Assembly (NCBI GenBank): GCA_027596075.1
Contig: JADGJC010000087.1
Location: 1 to 64,000, forward strand
Length of the DNA: 64,000 bases
Origin: Rhizophlyctis rosea
Taxonomy: Eukaryota > Chytridiomycota > Chytridiomycetes > Rhizophlyctidales > Rhizophlyctidaceae
Direction: 5' to 3'
Each line of letters opens with the position of its first letter. Position 1 is the first letter of the stretch. The notes under the pieces were generated by a model, which made no database searches, had not been told where the DNA came from, and saw only the letters and a program-made list of their open reading frames with translations. Positions 1-11,018 of this stretch are shown one piece after another. Position numbers and translations under genes: made by a program.

Positions 1-23
1 CCCCCCCCCCCCCCCCCCCCCCC
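1..23. repeat. Poly-C homopolymer tract
   Basis: The window opens with 23 consecutive C residues followed by C/A-rich sequence. It lies in what looks like the tail of an intron, because a CAG acceptor at 52-54 precedes the first readable exon. It is not a recognisable telomere unit. Its true length may extend left of the window. Confidence 0.85.
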
Positions 24-54
24 AAACACCACCAACAAACCCCCCACATCCCAG

Positions 55-844
55 GCCACAAACGTAATAATAACCTGCATCTGCGACGTCCTCCTCTCCG
101 CCGTCTTCATTTGGAAACTCGCAGCAGGCCTCAGCGCCGATTGGAGGGAGTTCGTGCAGATCGTGATGAATAAACAGGTGTTGAGATTGCTCGTGGGGTG
201 GGTTATGGGGTTTGGTTACGCGGCGTTGATGTGTAGGAATGATCAGAATCCTATGTGGTTGTGTGAGTGTTTGTTGAGGCGGGGACGGTTGTGAATAATC
301 AGTGTTGATTCCGGGGGGCATTTTTCACTTATGTCTCATTTTCCCTGACAGACGTAATGTGGTCATCCTGGGAACTCAACACCTTCGCTGCATTCTCCTT
401 CGAAGAGGTACGATAAGGCCCCTCCTACTTTCCCCTTCTCCCTCCTTTCGCACTTTAACCCCCTCTCCCTGCGAAAACAGATAACGTCAATCATCCGCCG
501 CCATGCCCTCCCAACCGCCAGCCAACTGGGCCACAACAGCGGGGACAGCAACAAACGCGCCAGCGCCGCGGCAAGTCCTCGACGGAGTCCAATAGGGAGT
601 GCTGATGCAACAGGTAAGGGAAAAAAAACTTCCCCCCATGCTTTATCAATATCTTTCGATAATGTCTTTATGCTTGCCACATTTGGACTTACCATTTACT
701 TTTTCAGACCTGGAGGATGGCACCGTCCCCAACCCGCTGGATCATGCACCGCGACGAGGAACGGCGGGGACCGCCGCGGAGATGGGGTCGGATGATCATG
801 ATGGAAGGGCGACGAGTCCGGGGAGGAGATCTGGAACTTTGTGA
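55..844 (+). CDS. 3' part of a multi-pass membrane protein, unrecognised
   Basis: Only the 3' end of this gene is inside the window. A coherent model is join(55..262,352..407,481..613,708..844), with an acceptor CAG at 52-54 before the first visible exon, a GTGAGT donor at 263, a GTACGA donor at 408 and a GTAAGG donor at 614; phases match at every junction. The first two exons encode hydrophobic segments typical of membrane helices (around VIITCICDVLLSAVFIW and LRLLVGWVMGFGYAAL), then MWSSWELNTFAAFSFEE. The tail after about residue 95 is hydrophilic, rich in Ser, Arg, Gly and Asp, and looks cytosolic. No family was recognised; a seven-helix receptor or transporter are both possible. The gene converges on the kinase at 1464-4396. 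Confidence 0.6.
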
Positions 845-1463
845 AGGGGATATATGTGAAAGAGATAAGTGTGATTGGCAAGGGGACTTGAGATATGGGC
901 ACAGGATAGGCGGAGTGATTTTCTTGCCCGCATCAGGGGGTGTCCAAAATGGACCCTCTCCTTCCCGCTTCCATGATAGTTTTATCTGTAAATACGGACT
1001 GTTGTCTGAGTGTGTATTCGTAGATAGTGTACAGCTTTGAGACGAGTATGGTGGTGAAGAAACGAGGACTGGAGAAGGGTTTGTAGAGACCACTTGCTGT
1101 TGTTGTTGCACACTGTGCTTTTCCAGCTGCTCTCGACAGACCCTCGGCAATGTGATGATACCAATCCATCTCGGGAATTGAAGAGGTAAAAATCGACTGT
1201 ATGTGCCAGAATCCTATCTTTCAGTAATGAATGTTCCCATACGACATATTTTGGAGAGCACAGTTCCAATTGATTCAAAAGGCACCAGCCGCAACATCCG
1301 AAAAAGCAAAACGCCTCTTCACCAACTTGCACTCATACCATATAACATAAACAAAATGCCCCGTATTATATAAACGGAAAAGAAGAAACAAAAAAAACTG
1401 GTTTCGGAGGACCAAAATTACACCCCATCAATCATCACTATAACCACCATCCTCCCCCCCACC
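845..1463. other. Intergenic, convergent 3' ends
   Basis: Between the stop of the membrane protein gene and the stop of the kinase gene. AT-richer than its flanks, with no frame showing coding character on either strand. It should hold the two poly(A) regions; nothing more specific is supported. Confidence 0.6.
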
Positions 1464-4396
1464 TCACAACTTCAACTCCTCCGTAAAAGTAGTATAAACC
1501 TCCTTAAAAATGAACGGACTCCCCCCGATCCTCTTAATCCGCACCCCATGCAACTTCAACAGCCAAACTTTACAAACCTCAACCTCAAACTCCACTGAAT
1601 CCTCCTCTCCATGTCCCCTCACCGCACAATCCAAAAGATACAAATCCTCATGTCGCGTAAACGTTAACCGGTTATCATGATGACGCGCCAATAGGACGAG
1701 GACGCGGTGGACCTCTTGGAAGATTTGTGAGGGGGGTAAAGGGGATGTTGTTGCGCTGTTGAATGGGAATCGGACGGTACGAATTTGACGGGGCGGGCGG
1801 TGGAGGAGGTGCCATTCTTCTATTTGGGATTTGGTGGGTGTTAGGTCTTGTGGTTGGGGTGGGTGGTGGGTTTCGGGGGTGAAGATCATTGGGTCGGGGT
1901 CTTCGAAGGAGGAGGAGGTGCGGGTTAGGAAGGGGCGGTTTTGGTGTCCTTGTAAAGGTGTTAGGGTTGTTGCTACTGAGGCGCGGCGGGATGAGGAGGA
2001 GGATGGTTGGGGTGCTTCGAAGCCTGATGGGACGGATTCGAGGGGTGCGGGTGCGGCGGGGCTGACCATTGACATGCGGCGGAGGAAGGAGGTTTCGCGG
2101 TCTGTGGTTGGGTCTAGGGAGGGTTTGCGGGTTCGGGAGCCGTGGGAGGATGTACCGGAGTCTGGCATTGCGGAACGGGATCGACGACGTTGAGACCCGA
2201 TGGAAGATAACCAGTCGCTTCCCGCACGGTCTTGGTCATCTTTATTTTGTAGAGTGGATGAAGGTGGAGAAGCTGATACGAACGGATTCGCTACCGAGGC
2301 TCGACGCCCACGTTTCGAGGCGCTCATATCCGGGGAATGAAGAGACTCCGACGGTGATGGAGACATCGATGGTGACATCCCCGAAGACGCTTGACTAAAC
2401 ATCGATACAGGCCTCGAAGTACTACCCCTAGCACTAGAATCCAACGACATCCTCCTCCCAACTCCAGCCGGCTGCTGCGGCACAATAGCATTCCGCATCC
2501 TATCCACCCTCCCACTCACAACCTCAACCTCCGCATCCTCCGGCACAGTCTCATACCCCGCCCCTCCCCCTGCCCCTTGCCCCCCTACCGCAACCCCACC
2601 CCCACCACCCCCTCCCGCACCACCCGGCTGCACCTGAATCGACAACCGCCTCTTAATATCCCTCTTCTGACTCTCCGAAATAGCCAGTGGCTGACTCGCA
2701 CTATTATAAACACTATTCCCGTCCCGTGTGTGTTTACGGAACTGGTAAATCACAAACGTCTGGTCGTAGGTTATGCCGCTGATGAATTGGGAGATTTGGG
2801 AGGCATCGGGGGAGCCCATCACTTTGGGGACGAGGCGGGGTGGGGGGGAGGGTTCTTCGTATGTTACACAGTGTTCGGAGCGGAGGCCGTCCATGTCGAT
2901 ACGGGCGCGCGGGTCTTTGACGAGGATTTTTGAGAGGAGGTTGCGGAGACCTGAGTACGCGCGGATGAATGGTTTTGTGAGTTTTTTAAAAGTTTTGTCC
3001 TGTGTGTGCGACGTTTGTGAGGGCACCTGAAGACAAAAACAACAAACCTTTGGAAAAGTAATCAGGAACCTTATAATCCACCGCTTTGATTTTGCTATAT
3101 AGTGCATTGATGTTTTCCCCGACAAACGGCGGCCTGCCCGTCATCATGACATACAGCACCACACCCATTGCCCAAATGTCGGATTTCACGCCAACGTAAG
3201 GGATGCCAGATATCAGCTCTACAGCCGCGTAATTTGGTGTTCCGCAAAATGTCTGGAAAGCCAAGCGGGAATCAGTATCATCAAAGAAAATAGATCCACC
3301 ACCTCACGTCTTCCGCTGTCCTCTCAAAATTCGTTCCCCTTCCCCCCCGCGCGCGCGCAAAACCCCAACACGAGCCCCATCAAAGCGCAGCAAACAAACC
3401 TTCATCAACTCCTCCGAATCATTCTGAAACGTCCTCCCAAGCCCAAAATCCGAAATCAAAATATTCCTCTCCTGATTCAACAACAAATTCTCCAACTTCA
3501 AATCCCTATGCACCACATTCGCCAAATGGCAATGATCCATTGCAGAAATAATCTGTCTGAAGAACCTCCTCGCTTCTTTTTCCGTCAAGTGGTCCCGCGC
3601 GGCGATGTATTCGATTAGTTCGCCGCCTTGGGCGTATTCCCTGCGGGTTCAATATGTGTTAGGGAGGAAAAGAGATAGGGGACGAGGTTGGACGTACATA
3701 ATGACGAAACATTCGTCTTCGGTTTCCATGACTTGGTAGAGGCGGATGACGTTTGGATGGTCTAGACGCATGAGGAGTTGGACTTCTAGTTGGAGTTGGG
3801 AGACGAAGGAGGGGGCGGGGGTTGAGGTTGGGATGCCGTTTGGTCCTTCTCCAGCAGCTGCAGCTAGTCCCTCTTTTGCTCCATTTGTTGCTCGTCCACC
3901 GCCTTCTTTTGATCGATCCCGCGGCATTTTCTCATCTGGTGCTGGTGAACCTTTGGAGTTGACATGTTTTTCTGCGGAAGAGGATGGGGAGCGTTTGTGT
4001 GGTGATTGAGGGTCTGAAGGTCGGTTGTCGGATGATGGCTGGAGTGTGGGAGGTTGTGATGGAGGTTGGAGGGAAGGAGGAGGTTGACCTGCTGCAGCCG
4101 CAGCAGCGGCGGCAGCGGCTGCCGCTTGGGCTCGTTTCCGTTTCTCGCGCTCTTCTTGAGCCTGTTTCGCTTTCTTTGCTTTTGCCGCTACTTGCTTTTT
4201 GTCAATAATTTTGATGGCAACCTGGTTTTGCATAGGGAACGCGTTTAGCGTTAATCTGGCTTCTACTAGTTAGCTGAAGATCACTAACCTTTTGACCCGT
4301 CTCCTTGTGAAATCCTAACTTCACTTTTGAAAAGGCCCCTTGACCAATCGTCTTTCCAACCTGATAGTCACCCAGCACCTTCTTCCGAGCCAACAT
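1464..4396 (-). CDS. Ser/Thr protein kinase, KIN1/MARK-type, with C-terminal KA1 domain
   Basis: Model complement(join(1464..2950,3048..3252,3400..3640,3698..4221,4289..4396)), about 854 aa; all four introns are GT-AG with matching phase. Kinase motifs in order: glycine loop GQGAFSKV, the VAIK lysine near residue 40, VVHRDLKLEN near 252-261, DFGLG at 275-279, then the activation segment and DIWAMGVVLYVMMTGRPPF. About 130 residues of low-complexity sequence (a run of twelve Ala, then Pro/Ser-rich) interrupt the N-lobe between the VAIK lysine and helix C. The APE motif reads AVE in NYAAVELI. After a long Ser-rich linker the last 80 residues (VEVCKVWLLKLHGVRIKRI to the end) match the KA1 fold, which in KIN1/MARK kinases binds acidic phospholipids; that supports a cortical polarity or secretion role by inference. 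The start could instead be the ATG at 4630, adding 78 hydrophobic-looking residues; 4396 was chosen because the kinase fold begins directly after it. Confidence 0.85.
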
Positions 4397-5360
4397 ATTG
4401 TCCGGGGAAACGTTTATGTGCGGAAGACCTAGAACGTAAAAATCCGTCACACTCAAAAGATATTCTATGTCTAAAACGTGCTGCCAAGGATGCTCCGTAA
4501 ACCATGTAGCAAGCGTCCAATTTTTCACAATCAACACAAGGTGAAGTAGGTGGATTACAAAACCGCTGGCCCAAGTGATGGGCTGAATGCCCATCCAACC
4601 CTCGAATGTATGCGTCAATAAGCAAGACATTTAAGGGGCAGGGTGGGTGTGGCTTTTTCACCGCGATACCCTGAAAAATAACGATCAATTACTCGAATGA
4701 TTGGAAGATTTGGGTTTCGGGTTTGCGGAGGGAAGGTCAATTGCTATTATTTACATCGGAGGTTGATGACGTGAGGGTGAGTGATTCCAGGATTGTCAAA
4801 GTATTTGATGTATGCCTATGGTTTCTGCGGTGTGGGAAGCGAGTATCTGCTGCTGTTGTGAGGGGATTAGAGACGCTGTACTCTGTAGCCAACGCCAATA
4901 ATTGACGAACAACATAACCTTACTTAAGAGGACTAAGAGAAATACAGTAGCATTAGGCAACCCACATAAGGGAATTCGGAAATAAAGACGAGCAATGTGA
5001 AGATAGACCCAAATAATTGACACGTCTGATGTGCAGGTGTACGTGAGCATCTGTTAGCCTAGGTGTGGCCTAGGTGCAGAGCCTACGAGTAGGTGCAGGA
5101 GCATTAGAGCATTGGTTTCCAACTTCCAACTTCCAAATTGAACGCGAGGGTCCAATAAATGGTGGCACAACCCAATCTGAAATGTGGTGGTGTTGATCAG
5201 TCACGGTGACTCATTCATCTTCGCTTGGCCAGTATCAAAAGCACGTTCCCTGTCTCTCTCTCTCACTTTCAATCTTCGTCCCACACAATTCACCCCACAG
5301 GACCATCTACACATACGTCGCAAGGCCATTGACCCCATCTGTGTACGCCATGCCTCACTG

Positions 5361-5465
5361 AGTGCCGCTAAACGAGAGTCGTCCGTAGTGCCGCCAAACG
5401 AGGGTCGTCCGTAGTGCCGCTAAACGAAGAGTCGTCCGTAGTGCCGCTAAGTGTGAATCGCCCAG
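5361..5465. repeat. Four tandem copies of a 26-27 nt unit
   Basis: Units starting at 5361, 5387, 5413 and 5440 share the pattern AGTGCCGCTAAACGA followed by GAGTCGTCCGT. The second copy has CCGCC instead of CCGCT, the third has one extra A, and the last decays after GCTAA. The array lies in non-coding DNA. Minisatellite slippage is the simplest explanation. Confidence 0.8.
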
Positions 5466-5690
5466 ATCACAAAACCTTTGGGTCGCTCGCTCCCTTTTTG
5501 AGGGAACGGAAGAGCCAATAACCTTGTGAAATGACGGGAGAGTCACAACCTGTGGGACGCCGGAAGAGTCGTCAACCTGCGGGACGCTTTGAGGCATGGC
5601 GGGGGTAGCTCATCATGCGACAATTTATTCGTGGGAGTGTGGGACTACCTTCAGTTGTCAGCAATCGAAGGAGAAGGGTTAGGATAGGGG

Positions 5691-5915
5691 TAAGCCCGTG
5701 CCCCCCCGGGTGGTAGCTGGTGAGGACTCGACGACGTAAGCCCGTGCGTCTCGGTTCCTGCCGGATGGAGGTTTTGTGTGTAAGCCCGTGCACATAAAAC
5801 TTTCATCACCACTCGTACCCTGGATGGTAGCTGGTAGAGACTGGGAGCGTAAGCCCGTGCGCTTTCAGTCTTTGCCGGGTGGAAGGGTCGTGTGTAAGCC
5901 CGTGCACACGAACCT
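5691..5915. repeat. Five copies of TAAGCCCGTGC in a 113-nt higher-order repeat
   Basis: The 11-mer TAAGCCCGTGC starts at 5691, 5737, 5781, 5850 and 5895. Spacings alternate (46, 44, 69, 45), and the segment 5737-5849 recurs as 5850 onward with substitutions: each copy holds a GTGCG form, a CCGGRTGGA segment, then a TGTGTAAGCCCGTGCACA form. So the array is a duplicated two-part unit of about 113 nt. Read on the minus strand it gives a repeated Ala-Arg-Ala-Tyr phrase, but there is no sign that this is translated. Confidence 0.75.
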
Positions 5916-6224
5916 TTCGCCACCTTCCCCTTCGTGCAGGCGGTGACGACGAACGCCGTCGTGCGTTCACATACATACCATTTTTTATCGCTCTGGCCTT
6001 ATGGTGGACACTTGGCAGGGTTCAACTCCCTGACAGAGCTTACATCGCTGGTTCCAATACTGTATGTCGTTTACGTTGTCACTGTTCATGTATATGTTAG
6101 AATTATATCAACTGTATATGATATTTACATGAAACATAATGCGTGAATCAAATCAAAACTAATCCTCCCAAAAACAAAAGAATATGTACACGATTAAACC
6201 CTCGTCGCTAGCGTGGTTGCCCCC

Positions 6225-9200
6225 TCACGCAAACCGTACCTTCTTAGACGGCCCTCCACTAGATGCTTCACCCACTCCGCCCTCCTCACCATCCCCACCA
6301 TTCCGCTTCCCAGCCGTTCCAACAGCCAGATTTACCTCCCCAGTACAAACGCCCCCAACCTTCAAAATTAACCTTATCCTCGGCTCCCCCGTCCCCATCT
6401 CCTCCCTCCGCCTCTTCACCACCCCTCCCAAACTACTTCCCTCACCACCACTCCCACTCGCACCAACCCCCTCTCCATTCTCCACTCCCCTCCCACCCTT
6501 CCCACCCTTCCCACCCTTCCCCTTCTTTCCCCCCTTCTCCCCAACAACAGTAGCATCCAACACCCTCGCCTTCCCCTTCCCCCTCCTCCCAACCCTCTTC
6601 CGTCCCCCACCAACAACCTTAACACCCCCATCATCACTCTCACTCTCCTCCACAAACCCGCCTCCCCACTCCATACCCTCCCTACCACCATCCATCCCCA
6701 ACATCGACAGAAAATCCACACTTGCCGCCGCAGGAGACGTAACATCACCCCCTCCACCATTACTACTCGACCCCCCTTCCCTCGCCCCCACACCACCACT
6801 AATTCCATCCCCCTCCTCCTCATCACTAACCTCCCCTCCATACTCCCCAGCCCGCCCCTCGAATGCCCTCCCCAAATCCTCCGGAACAAGCGGAATCCCC
6901 TCCCCACAAATCCTCGTCAACCCCCGTATAACATCCGCGTCATCGTCTTCCCTCGATTTACGTGGTGATTTGCCTTTGCCTTTATCTCTGCTCGGCGAAG
7001 GTGGTGGAGATTGCGAATGCGGGTCTCGGGATTCAGCGACGAACACACCGTCATCGTCTACAAAACTCGACTCTCCCTCCCCACCCTCCCCACTACTCCT
7101 CCCTCCACAACCACCACCAGGCCTCCTAACAAACTTCGCAGCACTCAAAATCTGCCGCATCTTCCCGTCATCCGTAATAGTCGTGATCCGCCTATGAGCT
7201 ACAAACACAGTATAAACCAAACACCATCAGTCATATTGCTCTTCCGAGCAAAAAAGTGAAGCTGCGAGCTCCCCCTCGCAGATGACAAGCAAGAATAGGT
7301 ACATACCACTTCCACTCAACTCCCTCCTCCTCTTCACAATCTCCTCCTCAAAACTACCCCTAATAACCAACGTCTCTACAAACACAGGCTTCGTGCACCC
7401 CATACGGTGCGCTCGCTTGATCGCTTGGCGTTCCATACTTGATTCCCATACTAAAAACATATGAAAAAAAAGGGGGCGTCGTTATAGAAAGCAGAGTAGG
7501 GAAATACAGACAGAAAGAGCAGGAGGGGCACTTACTCGGACTAACGAAATAAACACGAGACTGGCCATGCAAATATCAAATATCAACAAAAAAGGGTCAC
7601 CATAACCTGCAAACCCCCTCCCCCCCTCTTCAAAACACCAAAAAAAACTCACCGCACTACTCAAATCGATCCCCCAACTCGCCACCCCAGCAAACATAAC
7701 CAAAACCCTCAACCGTTCACTACTATTAAACGTCGTAATAACCTGCGCCCTTTCCCACACCGGTTGGCGACGATGAAACGTCCGGTGCGGGATGTTGAGG
7801 ATGCGGAGGAGGGTCGCGATGTAGTAGATTTCGTTGTCCCATTGGCAGTAGATGAGGAGTTTTTCGGTTGGGGTGTGGTGGAGGATCTGGAGGGGGGTTA
7901 GGTCGGGAAAATAGGGGACAAGAAGAAGAACGGGGGGACGTACTTGTGCGGCTAGGTAGGTTAGTTTGGAGGATGTGGTGGAGAAGATGCGGGCGGTTTG
8001 GAGGCGGGTTTCGGGGGGTTGTTGGGTGGTGGGTTTGAGGATGGAGTGGAGGGGTGGTGGTGGCGGGATGGGGTTTATGGGTATGGTCGTGGGTGCGGGG
8101 GTCGACGTGGACGCTACATCGTCCGTCGGGTTTCCGTCCCGCACGACATCCTCCCCGCTCTGGCCCATGACGGTATCCCCGTCCGCATCAACAGCCGCGG
8201 ACGACGTCGACGCGTCAGCCGACACACCCACCTCCCCCCGAATCCCATTCGTCAAATCACTCCTAACATGGATCTCCTCAACCTCCACCCCACTGGCCCC
8301 CTCCACAACAATCCCACCGCTACTAGTGACCCCTCCCACCGCTCCCTCACTAACCCCACTCCCCCAATCCCCCTTCCTAACCCCACCCCCCCTAACCCTC
8401 CTCCTAACCCCCTCCCCACCACTCATCTCCCCCCCACTATCAACCTCACTCCCACTCCCCCACCCCCCCTCACTCCTCCTCCCCCTCTGCTTCCTCGGAC
8501 TCATCGCCCTCCCCCCAACCCACGTCCAAACCCTATGCATCTCCCCCTTCCACTCCATCCCCGTCTCCCTAACATTACTATTCCGCCCCACAAGATCCTC
8601 AACCCTCTTCCAAATCCTCTTCCTGGCCCCCTCATCCTCCAAATACCATACCGTCCTCCCGTTCTCGTCGAGTGCCGTTTCCACTCCGTCCGTCCATTCC
8701 GTCATGGCAGCGTTACCCTGCAGGCGGGCTTTTTTGCGACCGGGAACGACAACAGGAACAAGATGATCCCTAACCTGACTAACACTCAACCCCGGAACAG
8801 GATACCGAACCGGATCCGAAAGATGCGCATCACTCTCCTCATGCACGGCATCCAACGCATCTTCCACACACTGCGCAACAATCCGCGTCTCCCGCATCAT
8901 AACACCACGCTTATGCCACCCAAATATCGCAACGGAACAAAAACACCCCACACCAAGCATCTGCATCCAGTACGCCTTGAACGTCTCCCACATGTTGCGT
9001 TTCATACGGCAGGAGAAGCTCATGATCGGTGGGCGGGAGGAGGTAAGGAGGCGGTGGCGGTAGGATGAGTCGAGGACGGTTGTGAGGGAGTGTTGGGATG
9101 CTTTGACGGAAGGGCTGTCGATGACGTCAGGGTTGACGAGTCGCGTAACAACAAGCCCGAAAAACTCATCAAACTTTGCGTCCGTCCATTTGCGTCCGAT

Positions 9201-11018
9201 GATTTGACGTAACTCCGTTTTGGCGATCGAAAGTGGCATACCAATCACTTTGCCGTCCCGCCATACCCACTCTGGTACCACCGTTCCATTCCCCACCGCC
9301 GTCGTCCCACCACCGTTGTTGTTGTTCCCCGCCCCAACACTCCCCTTACTCTTCGCCGTCTTCACCTCCCCACACTCAACCCTCCCAACCCACTTCCTCG
9401 TCAAATCCTCCAAAATCCCCACCAAATTCTCAACCTGCTGCTGCCTCTTAACCTCCCCAACAACCCTCTCCCGATCCTCAACACACTTCGCCTCCCCAAG
9501 CGGGAACGGCAAATACTTCTCCGGAACAACCTTCGCCAACAAATTCGCCTTCAACACGTAATCCGGATGATCGCACGAAAGCACCGTCTTATCGACGCAG
9601 ACGGCGTGGGCGGGGCAGTTCCTGCAGATGGGGAGGACGTATCCGACGGGGTTGTAGCCGGTGTAAGTGTAGTTTAGACGGGCGTCCCCGGCGTCACAGT
9701 ATCCGATTACGTCTCGTTGTTCCCAGTACCAGTGCGTCGTCAAGGCGCCGAGAAGGAAGACGAGGAGACCGATGACGGAGGTCCAGTCGGTGGTTTGGCG
9801 TGAGACGCGTTTGCGGGCTTGGACACGGACGGTCTTTTTCTTTGCTGACGTGGTTTGTTGGGCTTGGTTCTGGGATTGTGGAGTTATTGTAACGAACTGG
9901 TCGGAGACCCTCTTCTTTGGTGGCGTCGTCTTTTGTGCGGCGAGTGGGGACGGTTTTTCAATTTCAGGTAGGTTCATGAACCGACTTGGAGATGTACGTT
10001 TCTGCTGTGATTCACTTTGGTCCGCGCCGATAGATTCCGCGAGCGTTTCCGAGGAGGACGAGGACGATGTAGGCATGACGGATCGGCGTGGAGCGAGCTT
10101 GCTTCTGGTGGACCCGGCGCCAGTCAAAGCGTCACCGGACGATTTACGACGCGCAGGCGTTTTCTTCACCGGTGCCGTATGTTCCGCTTCAAACGTAGGT
10201 GGCTCGTCCGTACCCATGAAATCCAAATCAGCATGGGTGGCTCTGAACATGAACGGCTGCGGCGAAGGCACATACTGATCCCCTCCCCTCTTAGACCGAG
10301 TCGAAGGCGTAACATTAGACGGCGTAATAGTCTCCATAACAACCGCCCGCTTCCCACGTCCCGTCTTCCCTTTCGTCGCCGTTCCCCTCCCACCACCACC
10401 ACTCGTCCCACCCAACTCCGTATCCCCTTCCCCATCATCACCACCACCAACCCCAGGCGCAACACTCTTCCTCTTCTTCTTAATCCTCGGCACCGACGGA
10501 GACTGGAAAACATTATCATCCGAAAACACATTATCATCCGATAAAATCGGATCCCGCCCCGCACCACCATCATCACCCACCATATCCTCCCCACTACTCC
10601 TCCCCTTCTCCTTCCTCCCAGTCCTGACCAACGGCACCTCCTCCTCCTCCTCCTCCCCCTCATCATCAACAACAACCACCTCCCCGCCCCTCCCCTTAAC
10701 ACTCTTCCTCTTCTTAGGCGTCAACCCCTCATCAACAACCCCCTGAAACTGCTCAGCAAGACTAATCCCCTTCGGAACCCTATCCTTCCTCACACTCCTC
10801 GTAACCTTCTCCAAATCCCGAATCATCCTCTCCCGCCTGGGCGTAACCTCGCTGTTGAATTTCTCGACGTAGAATTCTTTCTTTTGGCTTTGGGCGGGGA
10901 GATCGATGCCCGCGGAGGAGAGGATGGAGGTCAGTTGGGACTTTGTGGCTTTGGTGGGGTCGAAGTCGGGGTGGAGGTATTCGGGGATGGGCGGATCGCC
11001 TGTGGTGCTGGTGGACAT
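6225..11018 (-). CDS. HeH/MSC inner nuclear membrane protein fused to an SNF2-type helicase C-terminal lobe
   Basis: Model complement(join(6225..7198,7307..7450,7536..7560,7653..7886,7944..11018)), about 1,483 aa; exon 3 is a 25-nt micro-exon. Residues 13-60 form a HeH/LEM-like helix-extension-helix (LHPDFDPTKATKSQLTSIL). After a long basic, Ser-rich linker comes a first membrane helix (about 412-433), a Cys-rich lumenal MSC domain (PICRNCPAHAVCVDKT), a second helix (about 676-702) and a DNA-facing winged-helix-like part; this is the Src1/Heh/Man1 layout of inner nuclear membrane proteins. The same reading frame continues through an acidic/Pro-rich linker into a superfamily-2 C lobe from about 1015: motif IV region LLIYCQWDNE, motif V region ASWGIDLSSAS, motif VI QAIKRAHRMGCTKPV, then ITDDGKMRQIL. 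No Walker A or DEAH lobe was found, so ATPase activity is unlikely. The last 300 residues are low-complexity. Confidence 0.8.

Larger units (their letters stand above)
4631..6224. other. Gene-free stretch with short tandem repeats
   Basis: No convincing coding frame on either strand between the kinase 5' end and the stop of the HeH/helicase gene. The left half is ordinary sequence that must include the kinase promoter. The right half holds two short tandem-repeat families (5361-5465 and 5691-5915) and a looser repeat around 5540-5585. Right of 5940 nothing was recognised. Confidence 0.6.

Noticed and set aside
1..23. Telomere end
   Set aside because: A pure C run lacks the TTAGGG-type unit and is followed directly by coding exons with splice signals.
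4397..4630. N-terminal extension of the kinase from ATG 4630
   Set aside because: Open but without family resemblance; the conserved part starts right after ATG 4396, so the extension is mentioned only as an alternative.
4796..5050. Minus-strand frame with hydrophobic N-terminal half
   Set aside because: Short, no splice partners, no family resemblance; it lies in the kinase promoter region.
6184..7197. Long plus-strand open frame opposite the last exon of the HeH/helicase gene
   Set aside because: It is a Pro/Ser/Leu-rich mirror of the Gly/Glu/Lys-rich minus exon, caused by the strand-skewed composition; no domain or splice signals support it.
7998..9068. Plus-strand open frames of 266 and 356 codons
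   Set aside because: They overlap the MSC/linker coding exon on the other strand, are low-complexity, and lack family features.
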